Positions 25,417 to 32,713 of a DNA stretch of 32,713 nucleotides are shown piece by piece (the stretch's first letter is position 1; every line of letters begins with the position of its first letter). The position numbers were made by a program, and so were the translations under genes. The stretch comes from Flectobacillus sp. BAB-3569 (GTDB lineage Bacteria > Bacteroidota > Bacteroidia > Cytophagales > Spirosomataceae). The stretch is taken from positions 1 through 32,713 of the forward strand of contig NZ_NJFZ01000039.1 of the NCBI RefSeq assembly GCF_002270355.1, read 5' to 3'. Under the pieces are notes generated by a model. That model did not search any database. It was not told the DNA's origin and saw only the letters and a list, made by a program, of their open reading frames with translations.

Positions 25417-27528
25417 CTATGGTAAAGCATAAGCTACATATACATTTCCCTTGGGAGTACCCAACTTAGTACCCCCACAAGCGAGAACAATGTACTGTTT
25501 GCCTTTCACTGCGTAAGTAGAAGGTGTGGCAAAAGATGCTGCTGGTAACTGAGTTTCCCACAAAAGCTTACCCGTGAATTTGTCGAAAGCTCTAAAAAAA
25601 CCATCTTTGGTAGCCGCAATAAACAACAATCCACTTGCTGTGACTACAGAACCACCATAATTTTCGACGCCTGTATTTTTAATACCTTGTTTGGCGAGCA
25701 TAGGCTCAAAACCCAAAGGGATTTGCCATTTGAATTCGCCTGTATTCAAATCAATCGCTGTCAACTGCCCCCAAGGTGGTGCAATCGCTGGCAAGCCACG
25801 ATTATCCAAAAACTTGTTGTACCCATCACTTTTGAAAGGAATATAAGGCTCACTATCTGTTTGATTTGAAGCACTTACTTCTTTTTTCTCTTCTCCTAGC
25901 AAAAACGAAACGATGGCTTGCTTGTCATTTGCCGAGATAGCCGTAAAACCGGGCATCATTCCTTTTCCAGTACTAATAATTCGGTTGATATAGGCTTTAT
26001 CGTATTTCTTTTCTATGCCCAACAAAGATGGGTAATTACTTTTAGGATTTCCCATTCGGTCTTTGCCATGACAAGCCGAGCATTGAGAATAATACAATCT
26101 CTCTCCTACGGTCATCTGACTCAATTGAGCTTTTTGGGGTGTTTCGACCATTTTGAGAATCCAAGCCATTTCATTGGAATTTACATATAGAGTCCCTTCT
26201 GGATCGGCTGCTGCGCCGCCCCACTCAGCTCCTCCATCATAGCCAGGTAATAGCAATACGCCTGTTTTATTGCCCGGTTGATATATGGCTGTTTTGAGTT
26301 TTCTCAATTCTTTTATCAGCTCTTCTCGATTCTCAGCATACGGACTTATCTGGGCTTCAGTAATTGTATTAGCTTGTCGAGCGTAAGGCTTTGGCTTACT
26401 TGGAATCGGCTGGGTTGGCGATGTTATTTCTCCTGCTAGGCTTGATTTAGGCACAGGAATCTCATTAATCGGGAAAATCGGTTTTCCAGTTTTACGCTCA
26501 AATACATACACATATCCCTGTTTGGTTACCTGCGCTACAACGTCAATCTTTTTGCCTTTTTGTGTAATGGTCAACAAATTGGGAGGTGCTGGCAAGTCTC
26601 TATCCCAAATATCATGGTGTGTTGTTTGAAAATGCCAAATACGTTTGCCTGTACGAGCATCAAGTGCCAATAAACAGTTGGAAAAAAGATTATTTCCCTT
26701 TCTATTTCCTCCATAAAAATCATACGCTGCCGAACCCGTTGGTACGAATACAATACCATTTTCTTTGTCGACCGCCATTCCTGCCCAGTTATTGGCACCT
26801 CCGATTTCTTTATTTTGGTAGGCATTTTTAGGAAAAGTTTGGTAGCCAAATTCATTTGGATAAGGTATCGTATGAAAAGTCCAAACCAATGCACCAGTCT
26901 TCACATCAAATGCTCTGATATCGCCTGGGGCTGCATCTGCACCTTCCGATAAACGCACGGGCATAATAATCAAGTCTTCGAAAACCGTCCCGGGAGTGTT
27001 GGAAATGATAAATTTGTTTTGAGCGATTTCTGGTAACCCTTTATGCAAATCGATTTTACCATTCTCGCCAAAACTATCAATTGGTTTGCCTGTATTGGCA
27101 TCCAAAGCCCACAAACTTGGTCCGGTGGTAAATAGAATTCTTTTGTCGTCTCCTTTTTGCCAATATGATACGCCTCGGCTGGTACTCGACCAATGCTTGA
27201 GCGGGTCACCAAATTTCCATAATTGTTTACCCGTCGAGGCATCTAAAGCAAAGGCTTGCACCGAAGCACTCACGCCATACAGCACGCCATCGATGATTAA
27301 AGGGTTTACCTGCATTTGGCCAGAGTCAGGTAGGGCAAACGTCCACGCTACTTTGAGCTGACCCACGTTTGTGGGCGTAATCTGTCGCAAGGTCGAATAA
27401 TGATTGCGATCCGAGCCACCAAGGTAGTCGCTCCAATCATTTTCTGTTCCTTGATTTTTATTGATCCAAGCCCAACTTAGCATCGCTATGATTGAGAGTA
27501 CAGAAAAACTAAGGATTTTTATTTTCAT
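25417..27528 (-). CDS. PQQ-dependent dehydrogenase with inserted cytochrome c domain
   Basis: The 703-residue quinoprotein has an N-terminal export signal or anchor (MKIKILSFSVLSIIAMLSWA). The eight-blade PQQ propeller shows W-type repeats such as FALDASTGKQLWKF, RAFDVKTGALVWTF, LALDARTGKRIWHF and DLNTGEFKWQI. A cytochrome c domain is inserted before the last blades (about 470-550), with the heme site CSACH (483-487) and a likely axial methionine in GKGMMPGF (524 or 525). It oxidises an alcohol or sugar in the periplasm and passes electrons via heme to the respiratory chain; the substrate is not decided. HDIWDRDLPAPP is a typical family motif. No PQQ synthesis genes are in the window. Confidence 0.93.
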   Translation of the reverse strand: MKIKILSFSVLSIIAMLSWAWINKNQGTENDWSDYLGGSDRNHYSTLRQITPTNVGQLKVAWTFALPDSGQMQVNPLIIDGVLYGVSASVQAFALDASTGKQLWKFGDPLKHWSSTSRGVSYWQKGDDKRILFTTGPSLWALDANTGKPIDSFGENGKIDLHKGLPEIAQNKFIISNTPGTVFEDLIIMPVRLSEGADAAPGDIRAFDVKTGALVWTFHTIPYPNEFGYQTFPKNAYQNKEIGGANNWAGMAVDKENGIVFVPTGSAAYDFYGGNRKGNNLFSNCLLALDARTGKRIWHFQTTHHDIWDRDLPAPPNLLTITQKGKKIDVVAQVTKQGYVYVFERKTGKPIFPINEIPVPKSSLAGEITSPTQPIPSKPKPYARQANTITEAQISPYAENREELIKELRKLKTAIYQPGNKTGVLLLPGYDGGAEWGGAAADPEGTLYVNSNEMAWILKMVETPQKAQLSQMTVGERLYYSQCSACHGKDRMGNPKSNYPSLLGIEKKYDKAYINRIISTGKGMMPGFTAISANDKQAIVSFLLGEEKKEVSASNQTDSEPYIPFKSDGYNKFLDNRGLPAIAPPWGQLTAIDLNTGEFKWQIPLGFEPMLAKQGIKNTGVENYGGSVVTASGLLFIAATKDGFFRAFDKFTGKLLWETQLPAASFATPSTYAVKGKQYIVLACGGTKLGTPKGNVYVAYALP

Positions 27529-28021
27529 AAATTTGATAGTAAAAACTTGGGGTTATTATTCATTTGACCACCAGCAAAGGTAAATTTTATCCAAGAATAA
27601 TTATACTTATTTGCGGGTAGATCTACTTCAAAATCATATGTTTAGCCCTATTTGCTATCAAATTATAGGTAATCAAACGGAAAAAATTATATGGTTCTCT
27701 CTCTACAATTAGCGCGTATTGAGGAGACCGTTCAGATATTCAAGACTTTTCTAATTAGAACTTAGCTGAGGTTATCGCTCTTTTTGATTAGTTAAATATA
27801 AATGACCCGAAATTATGCTAAATCGCTACCGTTAACTATTTTTAAAATAAGAATAATTACTCTACTAAACTCAATTTTCTTCATTTAATTAAATTCCTAA
27901 ATTTAGTTTATATCTTTACATGAGGAGTATTCCATTTTAAACTTATTACAAATATTACCCAATAGAGTCGTTCCATTGATAATATTTATTATACCACATC
28001 ACACTAAAGGAGCATCTTTAC
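27529..28021. other. divergent intergenic region
   Basis: This region separates the dehydrogenase (minus) from the PAS kinase (plus). A minus-strand TACCTTTG (27575-27582) matches the TAnnTTTG -7 box about 47 bp ahead of the dehydrogenase, but no TTG is found at the right distance, so it is only a candidate. Nothing else is recognised apart from the ribosome binding site at 28006. Confidence 0.45.
28006..28012 (+). promoter_or_regulatory. Shine-Dalgarno-like site
   Basis: AAAGGAG lies nine bases ahead of the ATG at 28022 and supports that start. Most genes in the window lack such a site. Confidence 0.55.
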
Positions 28022-30040
28022 ATGAAAACTTTATTATTGCTTATCGTTGGCATTACAATTATTAGCGTTTATTATTTTATTAAACTTTTCAAATCAAAAA
28101 CAAATCAAAACCAATCTCAGGATAGTAACAACAACCTTCTTAACAGCATCAACAATGAATTTGCCTTCAAATTACTTGGTCAAATGCCCACTGCAATTGC
28201 AGTTTTTGACCTGAATATGAAATACTTAGTAGCTACTCAAAAATGGCTTAATGACTATAACCTTAAAGATCATGATATCATAGGTAAATCTCATTATGAG
28301 GTTTTTCCTGAAATTTCTGAAGAATGGAAGCAAATTCACAAGGACTGTCTTAAGGGAATGATTCATAGACAAAATGAAGCTCCATTTTATCGCTCTGATG
28401 GCACAATACAGTGGATTTCTTGGGAAGTTAAGCCTTGGTACGACCAGCATAATGAAATAGGCGGCATAATGATTTTTACCAATGAAGTAACAGAGCAAAG
28501 ACGGATATCGATTGAAAGTAATAAACTGAAGGAGATCCTTGAAAAAATAAGTCAAACTGCTAGAATTGGTGCTTGGGAAGTAAATCTTGAAACAAATTTT
28601 GTCTATTGGAGCAATATGACCAAGCAAATACACGGGGTTGCAGATAACTACCAGCCCAAATTAGCTAATGCTCTGGCATTCTACAAAGAGGGCGTTAGTA
28701 AAGATACCATCGTAAAAGCGGTAGATATTGCCATAGAGAAGGGGATTCCTTATGATGTAGAGGTAGAATTGATAACTGCTCAAAACGAAATTGTATGGGT
28801 TCGAGCCGTAGGAGATGCCGAATTTGTGGATGGAAAATGCGCAAGACTTTTTGGCGTATTTCAGGATATTCATCAGGCCAAAAGTCAAGAAATACAAATT
28901 TCACAGCTCTTGGCTGAACAAAATGCTATATTTAGCTCTGCCAGTGAAGTGGCTATAATCACGATGAATCAAGATATGGTCATCAGACACTTCAACAAAG
29001 GTGCTGAAAACTTACTGGGGTATTGCTCGGATGAAATCGTTAATAAAACGACTCCTTTTACTTTTATCAAAAATGACAAACTTTCACAAGTCAAAAATGA
29101 GTTGAAGCAATTACTATCTGCGGAATTGAATGACCTCGATGTATTACCGACAATTGCCCAAATACGTGTCTTTAATAATCAAGAATGGACCTTCATTAGA
29201 AAGGATAACAGTGAGGTACCCGTACAACTTTCTATTACCCAAATACAAGACTTTGATAATAAGGCTATTGGGTATTTGGTTACAGCGATAGACTTGAGCC
29301 AAATCAAACAAATGCAAGAGCAATTGGTAGAGTCTAACGACAACCTCAATACACTGATCAAAACCTTATCAAAGCAAAATTGGCAGCTTTCTAACTTTGC
29401 ACATGTGGTCTCTCATAACCTTAGGTCACCTGTTGCCAATCTGGTATTACTTCACTCTTTGCTTACTCAAAGCGAAGACGAGGATGAAAAGCAGTTGCTT
29501 CTTGAAAATCTAGAAATAATCGTTGGCCATTTGTCCGAAACCTTAAACACTTTGACCGATACGATTAAAATTCAAGAGTCTGCAAAAGATGATTTGGTAT
29601 TGGTAACCTTTGAAGAGGTTTTGCAAAAAACAAGAGAAATCCTCTCTGGACAAATTATGGAAAACGACTTTAAAATCACTTTTGATTTTAAAGAGGCTTC
29701 ATCTGTACACTACAAACTCGACTTTATGGAAAGCATTTTCTTAAATCTAATTTCCAATGCTTTGAAATATAAATCATTACAAAGAACCCCGAGTATTCAT
29801 ATCGAAAGTTTTGTTATGGAAAATGGAAACATTATTCTTAAATTTCAAGATAATGGACTAGGGATTGATTTGAAAAAATACGGGACAAAAGTTTTTGGTC
29901 TGAACAAAACCTTCCATAAGCACCCTGAAGCCAAAGGAATAGGGTTATTTATTATCAAAAATCAAATCGAATCACTCGGAGGAAATATTTCAGTCGAAAG
30001 TGAAGTCAATGAGGGGACTACTTTTACGATTACATTTTAA
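28022..30040 (+). CDS. multi-PAS sensor histidine kinase
   Basis: The 672-residue protein has one N-terminal transmembrane helix (about 3-22) and then three PAS domains. They lie at about 45-158 (AIAVFDLNMKYLVATQKW, ending TNEVTEQRR), 165-288 (ISQTARIGAWEVNLETNFVY) and 300-428 (AIITMNQDMVIRHFNKGAEN, ending TAIDLSQIKQ). A HisKA domain follows with H465 in LSNFAHVVSHNLRSPVANLV, and a HATPase_c domain with N579 (LNLISNALKY), D610-x-G612 (FQDNGLGI) and KGIGLFIIKNQIESLGG. The middle PAS is of the PAS_3 kind that binds small ligands. There is no receiver domain and no regulator next to it. A dispersed repeat follows. The signal is unknown. Confidence 0.94.
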   Translation: MKTLLLLIVGITIISVYYFIKLFKSKTNQNQSQDSNNNLLNSINNEFAFKLLGQMPTAIAVFDLNMKYLVATQKWLNDYNLKDHDIIGKSHYEVFPEISEEWKQIHKDCLKGMIHRQNEAPFYRSDGTIQWISWEVKPWYDQHNEIGGIMIFTNEVTEQRRISIESNKLKEILEKISQTARIGAWEVNLETNFVYWSNMTKQIHGVADNYQPKLANALAFYKEGVSKDTIVKAVDIAIEKGIPYDVEVELITAQNEIVWVRAVGDAEFVDGKCARLFGVFQDIHQAKSQEIQISQLLAEQNAIFSSASEVAIITMNQDMVIRHFNKGAENLLGYCSDEIVNKTTPFTFIKNDKLSQVKNELKQLLSAELNDLDVLPTIAQIRVFNNQEWTFIRKDNSEVPVQLSITQIQDFDNKAIGYLVTAIDLSQIKQMQEQLVESNDNLNTLIKTLSKQNWQLSNFAHVVSHNLRSPVANLVLLHSLLTQSEDEDEKQLLLENLEIIVGHLSETLNTLTDTIKIQESAKDDLVLVTFEEVLQKTREILSGQIMENDFKITFDFKEASSVHYKLDFMESIFLNLISNALKYKSLQRTPSIHIESFVMENGNIILKFQDNGLGIDLKKYGTKVFGLNKTFHKHPEAKGIGLFIIKNQIESLGGNISVESEVNEGTTFTITF

Positions 30041-30385
30041 TCATAAATAATCGTGCAGAATTATTTTTCAGTCTTGTGTTTTAGGCACAAGGCAACAGGC
30101 ACAAGGCAAAGAGTGTAATAAACACAGACATGCATTTTTCCAAAGACCACCGCCGAAAGCCGATACCTGAAAGCCGAAAGCACATAAATTATATTCTATT
30201 TTGCCAACTAACTTAGTTAAACAAAATATTTACATGAGTATAAAATTTGTTTTTAATTACTGAATATCAGATATTTAGCTTTTATTTGATACAAAATAAT
30301 AAAAATCATACCGTCGAAAAAATAGGTTTTTGATTTACCAGAATAGTTGAACGTAGCCACATACAATTAAACTGAGACCGCCATT
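30041..30385. other. intergenic region with a dispersed repeat
   Basis: The repeat occupies 30052-30217. The remaining 170 bp before the PAS gene at 30386 are AT-rich and hold nothing recognised. Confidence 0.55.
30052..30217 (+). repeat. dispersed intergenic repeat, single forward copy
   Basis: This is the clearest single unit: CGTGCAGAATTATTTTTCAG, then TTTTAGGCACAAGGCAACAG, GCACAAGGCAAAGAGTG, CACCGCCGAAAGCCGATACC, TGAAAGCC and TTTTGCCAACTAACTTAGTT. It starts 11 bp after the stop codon of the PAS kinase. Confidence 0.85.
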
Positions 30386-31405
30386 ATGAAAAACCTTATT
30401 CTTTACAAACAACTATCTATTCTGAACTATGTATATGTAAGTTTTGATAGTAGTTTTAATATAATACCAGTAGAAGATCAGTCTTGCTTAAAATATTGGT
30501 CCACTGAACGAAGATATAGTACTCTTGATGAAGTCCTCCAAGACTATCATGACCTTTCTTTGAATCAAATCGAAAGTCAGCTTAGGAGCGATTCATATAT
30601 TCATTTTCCTGAATTGATCTATTTGCCAACAGGCAATATTCATGAGATTTTTATTCACAAAATAGAAGGCAACTTTCACTTATTTGTGAAAGAAATAAAG
30701 GTTTCTTCAATCTCTCAAAACACTGACAAACAACTATTTAATGAGACACCCGTAGCAATACTTGTGTCAAAAGTTGAGGAGCCAAATCCAATCGTCAATC
30801 AGCAGTTTACCACACTTTTGGGATATACCAATGAGGATATTTCTACCCTAAAAGATTGGGCAAATAGTATCTTCATCGTTGAAGAAGAAAGAGAGATTAT
30901 CCATAAAAATCTGGAGCAAGATAAACAAGCGGAATTACCCAAAGACGATACTGTTCTCACATTTGAAGGTAAAATTCTTTGTAAAAATAAGGAGCTCAAG
31001 GTGTGTGAAATCAGCCTTCGGTTTACGAATTATTCCTACGTAATGACCTTCGTTGACGTAACCGAAAGGGTAAAATCTCAAAACTCATTTGTCGAAAGTC
31101 TACAGAATTTTAAAGAAATTTCAAATAACGCCAATGACATCCTATGGATACTTGATGAAAAGGATGATAAAATCTTGTATAGCAACAAAAAGTTCAAAGA
31201 ACTTTTCCCTGAAGTAAAGCACGAAGATAGCAATATCACCTACCTATCAAATTTGGTTTATCCCGATGACAAAATCGGTCTCAATGAAGCTCAAGACAAT
31301 TATCTTAAATCGGGCTATACCTCTTTTAATCATTCATTTAGAGTAAAAATTCAGGATGATATACGCTCGTTTTCGGGTACAAGCGACCCACCCACCACAA
31401 TTTAA
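30386..31405 (+). CDS. PAS domain protein, probably a truncated sensor kinase
   Basis: The 339-residue product has an unassigned N-terminal part (1-110), a PAS domain at about 112-233 (TPVAILVSKVEEPNPIVNQQ, FTTLLGYTNEDIST, closing FVDVTERVKSQ) and the beginning of a second PAS at about 240-330 (ISNNANDILWILDEKDDKIL, YSNKKFKELFP). The second PAS ends abruptly in RSFSGTSDPPTTI instead of its last strand, and no HisKA or ATPase domain follows in any frame nearby. It is therefore likely the front of a sensor kinase cut by a rearrangement near 31380-31405. The downstream 800 bp are decayed DNA. Confidence 0.75.
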   Translation: MKNLILYKQLSILNYVYVSFDSSFNIIPVEDQSCLKYWSTERRYSTLDEVLQDYHDLSLNQIESQLRSDSYIHFPELIYLPTGNIHEIFIHKIEGNFHLFVKEIKVSSISQNTDKQLFNETPVAILVSKVEEPNPIVNQQFTTLLGYTNEDISTLKDWANSIFIVEEEREIIHKNLEQDKQAELPKDDTVLTFEGKILCKNKELKVCEISLRFTNYSYVMTFVDVTERVKSQNSFVESLQNFKEISNNANDILWILDEKDDKILYSNKKFKELFPEVKHEDSNITYLSNLVYPDDKIGLNEAQDNYLKSGYTSFNHSFRVKIQDDIRSFSGTSDPPTTI

Positions 31406-32243
31406 AGTCACTACGATTATTCATATAAACAATACTTATACCTTTTATTAGTGTTTATTATATATTATAATATTAAGTAAAAGGTACTTTACTGTATTTT
31501 ATCACAGTGTAATTATTTTACACTAGCTTTCTGTTCCTTTGTAAAAATTGATGAATGTTAAGAAATAATCCTATTGAGTCAGAATGGTACTTCCACAAAA
31601 ACAAGCGTTTTGGCACAGCAATAATGATTTAGTAGAGTGCTGTATCTGCCATCAGGTCAATCCAATCAATGTTGGGTATTGGTTTTGCGAGGCTAATATA
31701 GTGCCGTCAGCTCTTGTGGCCGAGATAGCACAGTAATATTGCCTACAAAATGGTTTTACGGCAGCCCAATATAGTTGGGTAATTAATCCGTGGACAGCAC
31801 CACTGTTTTAAGTATATACACTCATCTACCAATATTCTTTCTAAACTTAAATCACGGTATATCAGCCAGCGAGTATATAATTTGGAGTATCGCCAAATAC
31901 AGTTGCAGTAGGTATAGCACAAGATGAAAATGAAAAGAGAAAATACGCCAGCAATTACAAGAAATTGAAGCATTACAAACCTAAATTGACGAACCCATCG
32001 CTGAAGGCTACTACTCTAAACTGGACGATGGTGTTGACAAAAACATTACTCCACTGCAAAATCACAACTGGAGAAATACCAATTGACAGCAGGCAAAGTT
32101 TTTTGCATTAATTGTTACCACAAATCTTTTCTAAATTTGGGACAATAATTAACATTCGAGTACCCGCATCAAATGCTCTAAATCAGAATATTTTTTGTCA
32201 CAAATATTTGCTAAATTTGTGACAAAAATAAAATTTATATTAA
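31406..32243. other. decayed region between the truncated PAS gene and DUF6088
   Basis: No intact gene is seen. At about 31945-32080 a plus-strand frame with stops reads QQLQEIEALQT, then IDEPIAEGYYSKLDDGVDKN and ITPLQNHNW. This resembles the C-terminal end of some DNA methyltransferases of phage-defence systems (D-D-G-V-x-x-N-I-x-P-L-Q), but it is too short to be sure. Two operator-like inverted repeats lie at 32112-32146 and 32192-32228. Confidence 0.4.
32192..32228 (+). promoter_or_regulatory. 37-bp inverted repeat over the promoter of the DUF6088 gene (operator)
   Basis: TTTTTGTCACAAAT (32192-32205) and ATTTGTGACAAAAA (32215-32228) are perfect 14-bp arms. The spacer and right arm contain TAAATTTG (32212-32219), a match to the TAnnTTTG -7 box, 24 bp before the ATG. 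A weaker second copy (ACCACAAAT and TAAATTTGGGACAA) lies 80 bp upstream at 32117-32145. This fits self-repression by an AbiEi-like antitoxin binding inverted repeats at its own promoter. Confidence 0.7.
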
Positions 32244-32384
32244 ATGGAAAGCGTTGAAAAACAAATAGAAAAGTCGATAAAAAGTAAGCCTAGGGGAGTA
32301 CTAATATTGCCTGATGACTATTTGAGTTATGGCTCTTCCGATGCCATACGTAAAGCCCTAGATCGTTTGGAAGATAAAACATGA
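32244..32384 (+). pseudogene. DUF6088 (AbiEi-like antitoxin) gene, truncated by the IS4 copy
   Basis: The frame reads MESVEKQIEKSIKSKPRGVL, ILPDDYLSYGSSDAIRKALD and RLEDK, the N-terminal winged-helix part of the DUF6088 family, whose members are about 200 residues long and usually pair with an AbiEii-type nucleotidyltransferase toxin. After RLEDK the sequence changes into the IS end and stops (T, then TGA at 32382). Only 46 residues remain, and no toxin gene is visible in the window. The promoter and operator ahead of it look intact. Confidence 0.8.
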
Positions 32385-32713
32385 GTCATCCCGAATTTTG
32401 TTGTGCGAAGTAGCACCATAGCATGTTTTGGATGGCCGTTCTCAATCGATAAATCGGTGTCAAAGCATTTTGGCACCGATTTCCTGTTCTATGAGCAAAT
32501 TGATTGATGATTATCTTGATAATAGATGGCCAATTCCTGATGAGTTTCATCAAGAAGTCGTAAATGAGCGTGACAATGGCTAATAATTTGAGGGTATTCT
32601 CGAAAAACCATAACCTTGGAGATTCAATAGCTAGCTCAGTTTTGGCGAATCTAAACGCCTGTTCGATATTCCATCGATGCATGTAGCTATGACATATTTC
32701 CCAAGCTTCCTTA
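32378..32713 (-). mobile_element. IS4-type insertion sequence, 3' part (right copy)
   Basis: This is the same element as at the left end, in inverted orientation. Its inner border is at about 32378, where it interrupts the DUF6088 gene. Differences from the left copy are a few substitutions (for example GAATATCGA here against GAATATTGA). The outer end lies beyond the window. Confidence 0.82.
32386..32713 (-). CDS. IS4 family transposase, C-terminal part (partial)
   Basis: The frame is open to the window edge (reading K-E-A-W ahead of the internal methionine), so the start lies outside. From that methionine on, the 98 residues are identical to the left copy, including the R-(3)-E-(6)-K part of the IS4 signature. 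Confidence 0.85.
   Translation of the reverse strand, partial: KEAWEICHSYMHRWNIEQAFRFAKTELAIESPRLWFFENTLKLLAIVTLIYDFLMKLIRNWPSIIKIIINQFAHRTGNRCQNALTPIYRLRTAIQNMLWCYFAQQNSG

Noticed and set aside
26571-26894. 107-residue minus-strand ORF and its antisense partners
   Set aside because: They are out-of-frame shadows of the PQQ dehydrogenase, whose own frame shows clear motifs.
31743-31973. 76-residue minus-strand ORF
   Set aside because: No recognisable domain, no start signals, and it lies in the decayed region.
1-32713. 32-kb composite transposon between the two IS4 copies
   Set aside because: The outer ends and target duplications are not visible, and a contig break at a repeated IS explains the layout more simply.

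Overview
The window looks like a low-GC Bacteroidota chromosome, probably a Cytophagales/Spirosomataceae-type bacterium. The grounds are TonB-linked outer-membrane receptors, LytTR two-component systems, a collagen-like lipoprotein, a PQQ/cytochrome c dehydrogenase, mostly absent Shine-Dalgarno sequences and one good TAnnTTTG-type promoter. The taxon is an inference; there is no rRNA or tRNA gene to fix it. Both ends of the window lie inside inverted copies of the same IS4-type transposase gene, so this may be a contig broken at a repeat.

Layout. 1-2890: IS4 end, a frameshifted DUF2141 secreted protein, a decayed IS5 transposase carrying a small inverted-repeat insertion, then about 1.1 kb of non-coding DNA with repeats. 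2891-3901: a stand-alone YhcG/DUF1016 PD-(D/E)xK protein. 4034-8446: a LytS/LytTR two-component pair divergent from a large TonB-type receptor. 8447-10494: terminator, phased GTWWAC array, collagen-like lipoprotein, a 230-bp tandem duplication and a small secreted protein. 10595-13087: TPR histidine kinase plus LytTR regulator. 13476-15710: FecA-like TonB receptor. 15936-23837 (minus strand): a type I restriction-modification operon in the order hsdR, GxxExxY, yhcG, hsdS, four-helix-bundle S23 gene, hsdM. 23838-25416: non-coding DNA with dispersed repeats. 25417-27528: PQQ dehydrogenase. 28022-31405: a PAS histidine kinase and a truncated PAS protein. 31406-32713: decayed DNA, an antitoxin-like DUF6088 gene cut by the second IS4 copy, and that IS copy.

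The most unusual signals are these. (1) The two YhcG/DUF1016 genes, 16 kb apart, each carry a different perfect long palindrome at the same place in the protein, directly before an L-x-W motif. (2) Four genes (DUF2141, LytTR regulator, TPR kinase, hsdS) are each broken by one missing base in a 6-8 nt homopolymer, which points to systematic sequencing under-calls or to slippage phase variation. (3) Two intergenic arrays of GTWWAC hexamers repeat with a 21-bp (two helical turns) period. (4) A dispersed 160-170 bp intergenic repeat family occurs at four main loci, twice in tandem. (5) An S23 gene flanked by AATTACGA repeats has been inserted behind hsdS, and the repeat now encodes the HsdS tail. 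(6) The restriction locus holds three separate PD-(D/E)xK-type genes.
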